Source: Lachnospiraceae bacterium (lineage in GTDB: Bacteria > Bacillota > Clostridia > Lachnospirales > Lachnospiraceae). Taken from it: a stretch of 33,298 bases of DNA. Shown in pieces: positions 26,658 to 33,298 of the stretch. The translations under genes and the position numbers were made by a program. Below the pieces are notes generated by a model. It saw only the letters and a list, made by a program, of their open reading frames with translations. It searched no databases and was not told where the DNA came from. The stretch spans positions 1-33,298 of the forward strand of contig DLZQ01000035.1 in NCBI GenBank assembly GCA_003447295.1, read 5' to 3'. Position 1 is the stretch's first letter, and the number at the start of each line of letters is the position of its first letter.

Positions 26658-26686
26658 ATTGTACAAGAAATTCCTTGACGTGTCAC
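26658..26686 (-). promoter_or_regulatory. Promoter of DUF512 - der - plsY - gpsA
   Basis: On the minus strand GTGACA (26681-26686) and TACAAT (26658-26663) are 17 bp apart, 32 bp before the DUF512 ATG. Its -35 box directly abuts the -35 box of the divergent prs promoter. Confidence 0.6.
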
Positions 26687-26703
26687 TAGCATAATGATAT
26701 AAA
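26675..26703 (+). promoter_or_regulatory. Promoter of prs
   Basis: TTGACG (26675-26680) and TATAAA (26698-26703) are 17 bp apart. The start codon is about 118 bp downstream, leaving a leader of about 110 nt with no clear riboswitch. Confidence 0.65.
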
Positions 26704-26821
26704 TTAATTGTTATACTCTGAGCAAAAGGCAAGCATCGAAGATGCGGCTTTATGAATGAAGCTCTGAATATATTTACGAAATATTTTTACAAACAATAAA
26801 AGCTCGTCCAGGAGGGACATC

Positions 26822-28021
26822 ATGCCTAATTTACATGAACTGGAAAATGCCATGCCCGTGGCTCCTTTGAAGATCATCGCTCTGCCTTCCGCAGAAAAAA
26901 TGGGACGCCGTATCAACGATTACATGGTTGAATTCCGTAAGAGTATCCACAATGACAAAGTTAAAAATGATCCTGCTTTCCACGGCTATATCGAGAGTAA
27001 TTATCTCGTAGATGTGGATGTACCCCGTTTCGGAAGCGGTGAAGCCAAGGCACAGATCAGTGAAACCATCCGCGGTAAAGACCTGTTCATCTTAACCGAT
27101 GTGTGCAATCATAGTATTACTTACAACATGAACGGCTATACCAACCACATGTCTCCCGATGACCACTATCAGGATCTGAAGCGTGTTATCGCCGCATGTA
27201 ACGGTAAGGCACGACGCATCAATGTCATTATGCCCTTCCTCTACGAAGGCAGGCAGCACCGCCGCAGCGGCAGAGAGTCTTTGGACTGCGCTTATGCATT
27301 GGAAGAATTAAGAGACATGGGAATCGACAACTTTATCACCTTTGATGCCCACGATCCCCGCGTTCAGAATTCCACACCCCTGAACGGCTTTGATAACTTC
27401 ACCACACCCTATGAATTCATAAAATCACTGTTGAATTCCGAAGACGATATGATCGTGGATAAGGATCATCTGTTAGTCATCAGCCCGGATGAGGGTGCTT
27501 TGGACCGCGCTATTTACTTTGCAAGCGTCCTGGGTGTTGATACCGGTATGTTCTACAAGAGACGTGACTACTCCACCATCGTCAATGGTAAAAACCCTAT
27601 TGTTGCCCATGAATTCTTAGGTGACAATATCGACGGCAAAGACATCATTATTATCGATGATATGATCTCCTCCGGTGGAAGTATGTTGGATACCGCGAAG
27701 CAGTTAAAGGCAATGAATGCCAGACGCGTATATATCTGCTGTACCTTTGGTCTGTTCACCGATGGTCTGAAGAATTTCGATGCTGCTTACGAGCATGGCG
27801 ATTTTGATAAGGTCATTACTACGAATCTTACTTATCTGCCTCCCGAAATCTATACAAGACCTTACTTCGTTGAAGCAGACATGAGTAAGTTCATTGCTTC
27901 CCTGATCGACTTCATGAACCATGATGCTTCTCTGTCCAATGTCATGGCTACCACTGATAAGATCCACGGTATTGTGGACGCCTACAACAACCGCAAGGAC
28001 ATGAACGAGTTCCATTTCTAA
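26822..28021 (+). CDS. prs: Ribose-phosphate pyrophosphokinase (PRPP synthetase), long clostridial form
   Basis: The 399-residue cytosolic enzyme makes PRPP from ribose 5-phosphate and ATP, feeding nucleotide, His and Trp synthesis. The phosphoribosyltransferase fold is supported by DAHDPRVQN (175-183), the catalytic-loop-like FLYEGRQHRRSGRESL (139-154) and the PRPP loop IIIIDDMISSGGSMLD (275-290). It is about 80 residues longer than the classical ~315-residue enzyme, and the PRPP loop reads SSGGS where classical enzymes read DTAGT. Such long variants are known in Clostridia. AGGAGGG lies 6 bases before the ATG. It is monocistronic with a strong terminator. Confidence 0.93.
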   Translation: MPNLHELENAMPVAPLKIIALPSAEKMGRRINDYMVEFRKSIHNDKVKNDPAFHGYIESNYLVDVDVPRFGSGEAKAQISETIRGKDLFILTDVCNHSITYNMNGYTNHMSPDDHYQDLKRVIAACNGKARRINVIMPFLYEGRQHRRSGRESLDCAYALEELRDMGIDNFITFDAHDPRVQNSTPLNGFDNFTTPYEFIKSLLNSEDDMIVDKDHLLVISPDEGALDRAIYFASVLGVDTGMFYKRRDYSTIVNGKNPIVAHEFLGDNIDGKDIIIIDDMISSGGSMLDTAKQLKAMNARRVYICCTFGLFTDGLKNFDAAYEHGDFDKVITTNLTYLPPEIYTRPYFVEADMSKFIASLIDFMNHDASLSNVMATTDKIHGIVDAYNNRKDMNEFHF

Positions 28022-28030
28022 ATTAACTAA

Positions 28031-28085
28031 CGTTAACAGAAAAAACGCAGAAGCCCTGATTTGCTTCTGCGTTTTTTTTGTTAAC
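28031..28085. terminator. Bidirectional terminator between prs and the histidine kinase gene
   Basis: AAAAAACGCAGAAGC (28040-28054) pairs perfectly with GCTTCTGCGTTTTTT (28063-28077), with T-runs on both strands, and outer GTTAAC copies (28032-28037 and 28080-28085) extend the palindrome. It lies 10 bp from each stop codon and so ends both convergent transcripts. Confidence 0.95.
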
Positions 28086-28095
28086 TTCTACTGGC

Positions 28096-30795
28096 TTACT
28101 CTTCCGCCTTATCGGAATCTTCCTCGTTCACTTTTTTCTTCTCATCTATCGTCTCTTCTGCCGCCGGTCGGATATACTCCGGAAAATCAAGCAGGATCTT
28201 GAACAGATCTCCGTCTAACCGGATCTGAAATTCTCCATGCTGTGCCTGCGTAAGATTCTTCGCGATATACAGTCCAAGCCCACTGCCTTCCGTGGTGCGG
28301 GAAGCGTCTCCGCGGATAAAACGCTCCGACAATTCCTCTCCCTTTAAATTCATAGGTCTGTCAGAAATATTTTTAAGAGAAGCAACAACTCTGCCACCTT
28401 CTACCTGCATCTCCAAATAGACTCTGGTCCCCTCCAGCGCATATTTACAGATGTTCTGAAAGAGATTCTCGATAATTCTCCACATTCTGCGGCTATCCGC
28501 ATAGATCATACCCGGCTGGTCACTGCCGTCGAAAATAATCTGCAGCTTTTTCTCCTCCAGTCTGTCAGAGAATTCTCCCACTGCCTGGTTCAACAGCTCC
28601 GTCAGATTTAACGGCTCTAAATTCAATACAATATTACCGGAAGAGATTTTCGAAGCTTCCACCAGGTCATCTGTCAACTGTTTCAGCCTCTGGGACTTGC
28701 TGTCCAGTACGGCAATATAGCTCTGTGCCGGTTCCTCCGTGATTTTCAGGCGTTTCAGCAGATCCACATAATTGATAATGGAGGTCAGCGGCGTCTTGAT
28801 ATCATGGGAGACATTAGTGATCAGGTCAGACTTCATCTGTTCGTCCTTCATGCTGGTACTTACCGCCTTACGGATACCTTCACCGATGTTATTTACCGCA
28901 TCCGCCATCTCCCTGTTGTCTCCGTGAAGAGCCTCTGTATCCAGCTTATAATCCACCTCGCCGTCACGGATCCTGCGTATTCCCTCCACAATATCGATCT
29001 GTTCCGCTTTCTGTTTAAATCGCAGTACCCCCACGATACCGTCCAGTACGATGGCAGCCAGTGCCGGCAGCAGCCATAAGGCTCCTCTGTCCCGCAGCAG
29101 ATAGGCTGTAAATATTCCCGCCAGATTGACAAGCAGGAACAGATTATACGGAATCAGGGAGCTGATGGCGGAATTTCTGTGTGATACCACAAAATGTACC
29201 GCTTTTCCGAAGCTGCTCGTAAGCCAATGTAGGAAACTGTCACTCCACATATTGTGGGATTTGATCCTGCGCATGAAGCTGTACCAGAATACATTAAATC
29301 CCATGCTGACGGTAAATCCATAGATGGCAAATACGCCGTATGCCGCCAGTCTCGTATATTCTCTGCCCTGAATCTCAGCATGGCTTAAGTAAACCCTGTT
29401 TGCCGTATCCATCAGGTAATCATAGCCTATTCTTCCCGCATAGATGCATGCCACAAAAGCAATCAGCATAAATTCGATCCACACATGGTCAATACCGTTC
29501 AAATACAGTACCGGTTCATCCTCTTCATCATATGCAACACCTGCCGTCACTGTCAGATATATACCGATAAGCAGCCACAGAACCACTAACAGGATCCCGC
29601 CGCCAATGAGATACCATATATTCGGTACGATCCTCTGAAATACCACATTTGCATTATAGAAGGCGTCTCCCGCCACCGGATAATTCGTATCCACGGCGAT
29701 CCAGATATGTGTCATATCCGGATAAGCATAATCATATTCCTTGAGATAATGATAGATCTCGCTCTCGGTCATACCGGTATTACCGGTAAATTCCAGGCTG
29801 TCGGGATAATAGATCAGATAACGTCTGTATTCGGAAAAATAGTCCGTGATCTCATTATCCGAACTGTTCTCAATCTCCGATACGTTGGTATAAGTCCTGG
29901 TAATACCGTCCGGGGTCACCATACGGACCGCATATTTCAGATTGCCCGCATTTTCCCGGTAAAGATCGTTACAGTTCTGATATTGTTCGTAACTGGCAGC
30001 CAGTGTATTCACCGTTAGTTCCAAATTGTTCTGCAACGCTATATAGTCAACCCAGTTACTTGCATGGGCAGTCAGCTGTTTCTCTCCGTCCACAGTGGCG
30101 TACCGGTTCACGATCATGGGAAAATATACGGTAATTGTTCCGTCATCCTCCCTGGATACCCGGATATCCTGCGCGCTCTCCTTCACGAAATAAGTAAATG
30201 CCAGATCCTCCAATCGATCTGTCCTCTGACTCTCCGGAATGGCTTCTATCGCCCGTAGCACCGCTTCCTGTTCCTCCACAGTCTGTTCTGCTTCCGTCAC
30301 AAATTCCAGTTGTCCGTCTCCATCCAGTTTAAAATGCTCCGGAGAGGTCACGGGACCGAAATAATTGACGAAATCAGACATACTCATGATACGGTCCGTA
30401 TATTCCACGCCGTATCTTCCCCACTTGATCAGATCTTCCAGTTCATAGACCGCCGTTACCGTGCAGTCCACACCACCGCTTTTTGCAGATGCGAATTTTG
30501 TAATATCGATCTTCTTATAGGGATCAAACTGGTCATTGGTCTCGATTTCCCCCTTGATCACCATAAGCTGTAGGATGTCCGATACTGCACTCCGAAAAAG
30601 ATCATGAAAAATCACGGAATCCTCAAATTCCGTCTCTGCATCCAATGGTGATAATTCATATACTTTGGTTCCGTCCGCGGTATCCACTGCAAGATAAGAA
30701 TTGAATAAGACTGCAGCAATGGCAACTAACAGAAGCAATGCCGCCGTCTGCTGTACCAGTCCCAGTACCAGCCGCTTTAATGTCTGTTTTCTCAT
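28096..30795 (-). CDS. Membrane sensor histidine kinase with large extracellular domain
   Basis: The 899-residue protein has one membrane helix at about 8-32, a ~360-residue extracellular part (about 33-390), then five more helices between about 393 and 600. The kinase core follows: HisKA with NVSHDIKTPLTS (His664), an N-box-like RIIENLFQNICKYA near 773-785 and GSGLGLYIAKNL near 837-848. The usual DxGxG G1 box is replaced by KNISDRPMNLKGEEL, a pattern I associate with VanS-like kinases of this group. The tail is acidic. It overlaps the response regulator by 4 bp and has AAGGAGC before its ATG. The signal sensed is unknown; it probably acts at the cell surface. Confidence 0.92.
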   Translation of the reverse strand: MRKQTLKRLVLGLVQQTAALLLLVAIAAVLFNSYLAVDTADGTKVYELSPLDAETEFEDSVIFHDLFRSAVSDILQLMVIKGEIETNDQFDPYKKIDITKFASAKSGGVDCTVTAVYELEDLIKWGRYGVEYTDRIMSMSDFVNYFGPVTSPEHFKLDGDGQLEFVTEAEQTVEEQEAVLRAIEAIPESQRTDRLEDLAFTYFVKESAQDIRVSREDDGTITVYFPMIVNRYATVDGEKQLTAHASNWVDYIALQNNLELTVNTLAASYEQYQNCNDLYRENAGNLKYAVRMVTPDGITRTYTNVSEIENSSDNEITDYFSEYRRYLIYYPDSLEFTGNTGMTESEIYHYLKEYDYAYPDMTHIWIAVDTNYPVAGDAFYNANVVFQRIVPNIWYLIGGGILLVVLWLLIGIYLTVTAGVAYDEEDEPVLYLNGIDHVWIEFMLIAFVACIYAGRIGYDYLMDTANRVYLSHAEIQGREYTRLAAYGVFAIYGFTVSMGFNVFWYSFMRRIKSHNMWSDSFLHWLTSSFGKAVHFVVSHRNSAISSLIPYNLFLLVNLAGIFTAYLLRDRGALWLLPALAAIVLDGIVGVLRFKQKAEQIDIVEGIRRIRDGEVDYKLDTEALHGDNREMADAVNNIGEGIRKAVSTSMKDEQMKSDLITNVSHDIKTPLTSIINYVDLLKRLKITEEPAQSYIAVLDSKSQRLKQLTDDLVEASKISSGNIVLNLEPLNLTELLNQAVGEFSDRLEEKKLQIIFDGSDQPGMIYADSRRMWRIIENLFQNICKYALEGTRVYLEMQVEGGRVVASLKNISDRPMNLKGEELSERFIRGDASRTTEGSGLGLYIAKNLTQAQHGEFQIRLDGDLFKILLDFPEYIRPAAEETIDEKKKVNEEDSDKAEE

Positions 30796-31490
30796 GTCTG
30801 CTCCTTATCGATCTTATAACCGACACCCCATACCACCTTCAGATATCTCGGTTCCTTGGGATTGATTTCTATTTTTTCACGGATATGCCGTATATGTACG
30901 GCTACCGTATTGTCCGCTCCGATAGCATCCTCATTCCAGATGCTTTCGTAGATCTGATTGATAGAAAATACCCGTCCCTGATTCTTCATCAGAAGCAATA
31001 AAATATTGTACTCAATGGGAGTCATTTTCACCGGTTCGTCGTCCACTGTTACCTGCTTGGTGTCATCGTTTAATATAAGTCCTCCCACCTGATAGATTGC
31101 CTTGTTCTCCCCGGTGAGGCTTCCCAGTGAAGTATATCTGCGCAGATTGGACTTCACTCTTGCCACCAGCTCCAGAGGATTGAAGGGTTTGCAGATATAA
31201 TCATCTGCACCGATATTCAATCCCAGGATCTTGTCCGTGTCCTCTGATTTGGCGGATAAAATAATGATGGGGATACTGCTGTATTCCCGAATCTTTAATG
31301 TTGCCCGGATTCCGTCTAACTTCGGCATCATAATATCCATGATCAGCAGGTGGATATCCTCCTTGTCCAGAATCTGAAGCGCCTGCTCCCCATCATAGGC
31401 TTTGTAGATCTTATAACCGTCCTGACTCAAATAAATTTCTATCGCATCTACGATCTCTCTGTCATCGTCACACACTAAAATGTTTGCCAT
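30792..31490 (-). CDS. OmpR/PhoB-family response regulator
   Basis: The 232-residue protein has an N-terminal receiver domain with the acidic pocket DDD (residues 8-10), the phosphoacceptor Asp52 in LIMDIMMP, the switch region IILSAKS and Lys101 in CKPF. A C-terminal winged-helix DNA-binding domain follows (TPIEYNILLLLMKNQGRVFS, then VAVHIRHIREKIEINPKEPRYLKVVWGVGYK). It should act as a transcription regulator phosphorylated by the kinase encoded next to it. A GAGGG site precedes the ATG. It lies 46 bp after pgeF with no terminator between, so the five genes from the FlhB-like protein onward are probably one transcript. Targets are unknown. Confidence 0.95.
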   Translation of the reverse strand: MANILVCDDDREIVDAIEIYLSQDGYKIYKAYDGEQALQILDKEDIHLLIMDIMMPKLDGIRATLKIREYSSIPIIILSAKSEDTDKILGLNIGADDYICKPFNPLELVARVKSNLRRYTSLGSLTGENKAIYQVGGLILNDDTKQVTVDDEPVKMTPIEYNILLLLMKNQGRVFSINQIYESIWNEDAIGADNTVAVHIRHIREKIEINPKEPRYLKVVWGVGYKIDKEQT

Positions 31491-31536
31491 ACTTCCCTCG
31501 TTTCTGCGTCTGCACGCTTGCTCCCACCTAACGTTA

Positions 31537-32391
31537 TCAACGGTTGTTTTTCAGCATTAAAAATGCTGCAAGATTCCCTCTTTGTCCGTGGCTGGCACGG
31601 TGTGAAAATAAATATTCCGGATTATGACAGGTGCAGACATCCGTCACTGTCAGATGCTTGGGCAGTATCCCTGCCTTTAACAGAATACTTTCATTTGCCT
31701 TCCACAGATCCAGCTGATATTTTCCATCCGCCTTCCCCGGCTGTAAGATCTCCTCCGGAAAGCCCTCTCTGAATTGTTCTGCCACTTCCTCACTCACTTC
31801 ATAGCAGTCTACACAGATGGACGGTCCGATGGCCGCAATCAGATCCTTCGGATCACTGTGAAAATGTTCCCGCATAAATTGTACCATGCAGGCACCCATT
31901 CCCGCCACAGTTCCCCTCCATCCGGAATGTGCCAGCCCGATAGCTTTCTTCACCGGATCCACAAAATATAAAGGTACACAGTCCGCATAAAAAGTCACCA
32001 AAGCCATTCCCGGAATATCCGTCGCCAGTCCATCCACGTCATCATAAGCGGAAGGTTCGGTAATACCGTTCCCCAGATCCGCTTCCGTCACCAGACGGAT
32101 ATTGGTGGTATGAGTCTGTTTTGATGCCACCATATGTTCCGGATCGGTTCCTAACACCTCGCCGATGCGTCTGTAATTTTCCCGGACACATTCCGGATCA
32201 TCCCCTCTGGAAAAGCTTAAGTTCATCGTGGAGTAGATTCCGCTACTGACACCACCGGTTCTGGTGGTAAATAAATGCTCCACAACTCCGGTCTTCTCTA
32301 ACTTCGGGAATACCAGATATTCCAGTTCTCCTTGTTTTCTCTGCTGTATACCGTCCGGATTCCCGCCGCTATTTCTTATTAACTGATACAT
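31537..32391 (-). CDS. pgeF: Multicopper-oxidase-like laccase domain protein, PgeF/YfiH family
   Basis: The 284-residue protein carries the conserved YfiH/PgeF motifs: ASKQTHT (His94), YADCVPLYFVDP (Cys138), GLAHSGWRGT (His155) and CTCHNPEYLFSHRASHGQRGNLAAF at the C-terminus. Family members bind a metal in this Cys/His site; the E. coli protein is reported to edit peptidoglycan precursors, and others have purine nucleoside phosphorylase or oxidase activity. AAGGAGA lies before the ATG. It sits between yraN and a two-component pair, which is compatible with a cell-wall link but does not prove it. Confidence 0.92.
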   Translation of the reverse strand: MYQLIRNSGGNPDGIQQRKQGELEYLVFPKLEKTGVVEHLFTTRTGGVSSGIYSTMNLSFSRGDDPECVRENYRRIGEVLGTDPEHMVASKQTHTTNIRLVTEADLGNGITEPSAYDDVDGLATDIPGMALVTFYADCVPLYFVDPVKKAIGLAHSGWRGTVAGMGACMVQFMREHFHSDPKDLIAAIGPSICVDCYEVSEEVAEQFREGFPEEILQPGKADGKYQLDLWKANESILLKAGILPKHLTVTDVCTCHNPEYLFSHRASHGQRGNLAAFLMLKNNR

Positions 32392-32394
32392 TCT

Positions 32395-32763
32395 CTATCT
32401 CCTTGTACGATAATGATGTAAAAAAGCATTGGGAACCCAGATGATCTGTTCTCCCTGTATCGCCACTACATCATAACGCACCCATGTGTTCTCATCATAT
32501 TTATGCAGGATTCTATAATAATCCGCTACTTCACAGATCATTTTCTGTTTTGCCGGCGTTACAGCCTCCAGTGCCGATCCTTTTTCTGTTCCGGCACGGT
32601 ATTTCACTTCCACGAAAACAAGATATTTCCCGTCTCTGCCGATAATGTCGATCTCTCCATTTCTCCCTCTGCGAAAATTCCGCTCTAAAATCCGCATTCC
32701 CTGCTTTTCCAGATAGTCTGCCGCTATCTGCTCATACGCATTCCCCGTCTGTCTGGTATTCAA
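32395..32763 (-). CDS. yraN: YraN family (UPF0102) putative endonuclease
   Basis: The 122-residue protein has the family pattern RQTGNAYEQIAADYLEKQG at its start and a PD-(D/E)XK-like core, GEIDIIGRDGKYLVFVEVKYR (about residues 35-55), in which D38, E52 and K54 match the nuclease residues. It probably acts on Holliday junctions or in recombination, but this is family-level inference. The start is a TTG (32763-32761) overlapping the stop codon of the upstream gene (TTGA), so it is likely translated by coupling; a G-rich site is seen 13 bases upstream. It begins 3 bp after the pgeF ATG region on the upstream side, with pgeF next in the operon. Confidence 0.93.
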   Translation of the reverse strand: MNTRQTGNAYEQIAADYLEKQGMRILERNFRRGRNGEIDIIGRDGKYLVFVEVKYRAGTEKGSALEAVTPAKQKMICEVADYYRILHKYDENTWVRYDVVAIQGEQIIWVPNAFLHHYRTRR

Positions 32764-33068
32764 GTTTTCTGTTTTCCCCCGTTTGCTACGCTCTCCTTCA
32801 CCATGCGGTGGTCTACCGCATCTACGAATACCAGGATCTCCGCCACCACCTCGTATAATTCCGGTGGGATCATTTCTCCGATATCCAGGCGGGACAGTGT
32901 GTCTGCCAGTTTATCATCCCGATGGATCGGGACACTGCTTTCCTGTGCCTTTTCTATAATCTTCTCTGCCAGGATTCCCTTGCCGCTGGCTACGACTCGC
33001 GGTGCATCATCGGAAGGGTCGTATTCCAGTGCTATTGCCTGTTTTACCTTCTTTTTTTCGTCGTCCAT
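32760..33068 (-). CDS. Stand-alone FlhB/EscU C-terminal domain protein (YlqH-like)
   Basis: From the ATG at 33068 the protein has 102 residues, with GGGGGAG 5-6 bases upstream. A longer frame into the upstream repeats is not credible. The core AIALEYDPSDDAPRVVASGKGILAEKIIEKAQESSVPIHRDD, then IGEMIPPELYEVVAEIL, closely resembles the soluble C-terminal part of the flagellar export switch FlhB. The membrane domain and the NPTH autocleavage site are absent; the sequence starts where FlhB continues after that site. Such stand-alone copies are common in Firmicutes and have no known function. It is probably the first gene of the yraN - pgeF - regulator - kinase operon. No flagellar genes lie in the window. 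Confidence 0.88.
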   Translation of the reverse strand: MDDEKKKVKQAIALEYDPSDDAPRVVASGKGILAEKIIEKAQESSVPIHRDDKLADTLSRLDIGEMIPPELYEVVAEILVFVDAVDHRMVKESVANGGKQKT

Positions 33069-33092
33069 TGTTTCTCCCCCGGGTAGTTTTAA

Positions 33093-33298
33093 ACATACAC
33101 GATTTCTCCGTGCTGCGCACTCTCGAAATTGCAACATACATTCGTATTCCGGACTATGCCCTACATACACGATTTCTCCGTGCTTCGCACTCTCGAAATC
33201 GCAACATCCATTCGTATTCCGGACTATCGTCCTACATACACGATTTCTCCGTGCTGCGCACTCTCGAAATCGCAACATACATTCGTATTCCGGACTAT
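33093..33298. repeat. Three tandem 70/71-bp repeats, the last cut by the window edge
   Basis: Units start with ACATACACGATTTCTCCG at 33093, 33163 and 33234. The first is 70 bp, the second 71 bp, and the third is at least 65 bp; they differ at only a handful of positions. Each contains an interrupted inverted repeat, GATTTC...GTGC...GCAC...GAAAT(C), and a small ATAC-ATTC-GTAT hairpin. Because the period is not a multiple of three, successive units are read in different frames, so they do not encode repeats of one peptide. They lie upstream of the FlhB-like gene and continue beyond the window. Confidence 0.93.

Noticed and set aside
33069..33278. N-terminal extension of the FlhB-like gene through the repeats
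   Set aside because: The units are read in changing frames because the period is 70/71 bp, and a good ribosome site marks the ATG at 33068.
33093..33298. CRISPR array
   Set aside because: The units are directly adjacent, near-identical over their full 70 bp and have no variable spacers; no cas genes are nearby.

Overview
This looks like a chromosomal stretch from an anaerobic Gram-positive Clostridia bacterium, most likely a gut member of the Lachnospiraceae. The signs are lipoprotein-type binding proteins, AGGAGG ribosome sites, sigma-A type promoters, a T-box leader before tyrS, a group B [FeFe] hydrogenase, the long clostridial form of PRPP synthetase, and DUF1292, DUF512 and DUF5662 proteins. 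Genus is not decidable from sequence alone. I see no rRNA, tRNA, phage, IS transposase or CRISPR array. Most of the window is core metabolism and informational genes, mostly on the minus strand.

Layout. 1-5,940 (minus): a BMP-family lipoprotein with its own promoter and terminator, then a DUF1015 - glgB - mscS gene cluster. 5,941-6,150: a 142-bp imperfect palindrome followed by two 32-bp tandem repeats, with no gene. 6,170-7,222 (minus): a beta-propeller lactonase with a palindrome inside its promoter. 7,494-11,240 (plus): a complete potABCD polyamine importer operon ending in a bidirectional terminator. 11,311-14,076 (minus): a GH13/GlgX-like protein that appears to have lost all its catalytic residues, translationally coupled to DUF5662, then a small Cys-rich protein. 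14,232-14,564 (plus): DUF1292, divergent from the GH13 gene and overlapping convergently with the next gene. 14,536-18,693 (minus): a UvrD-like helicase, gltX and a TRIC-type channel. 18,834-20,363 (minus): a monocistronic group B [FeFe] hydrogenase. 20,518-22,170 (minus): tyrS under a tyrosine T-box with a consensus promoter. 22,199-26,626 (minus): DUF512 radical-SAM protein - der - plsY - gpsA. 26,822-28,021 (plus): prs, divergent from that operon. 28,096-33,068 (minus): FlhB-C-like protein - yraN - pgeF - response regulator - histidine kinase. 33,093-33,298: three 70/71-bp tandem repeats running off the window edge.

How the genes work together: potABCD forms one polyamine importer. gpsA and plsY are consecutive steps from dihydroxyacetone phosphate to lysophosphatidate, next to the ribosome-assembly GTPase der. 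glgB and the GH13-like protein point to glycogen metabolism at two nearby loci. The response regulator and kinase genes overlap by 4 bp and form one two-component pair. The items most worth a second look are the apparently dead GH13 protein and its two small partners, the structured palindrome at 5,941-6,082 with its tandem repeats, and the tandem repeats at the right edge.
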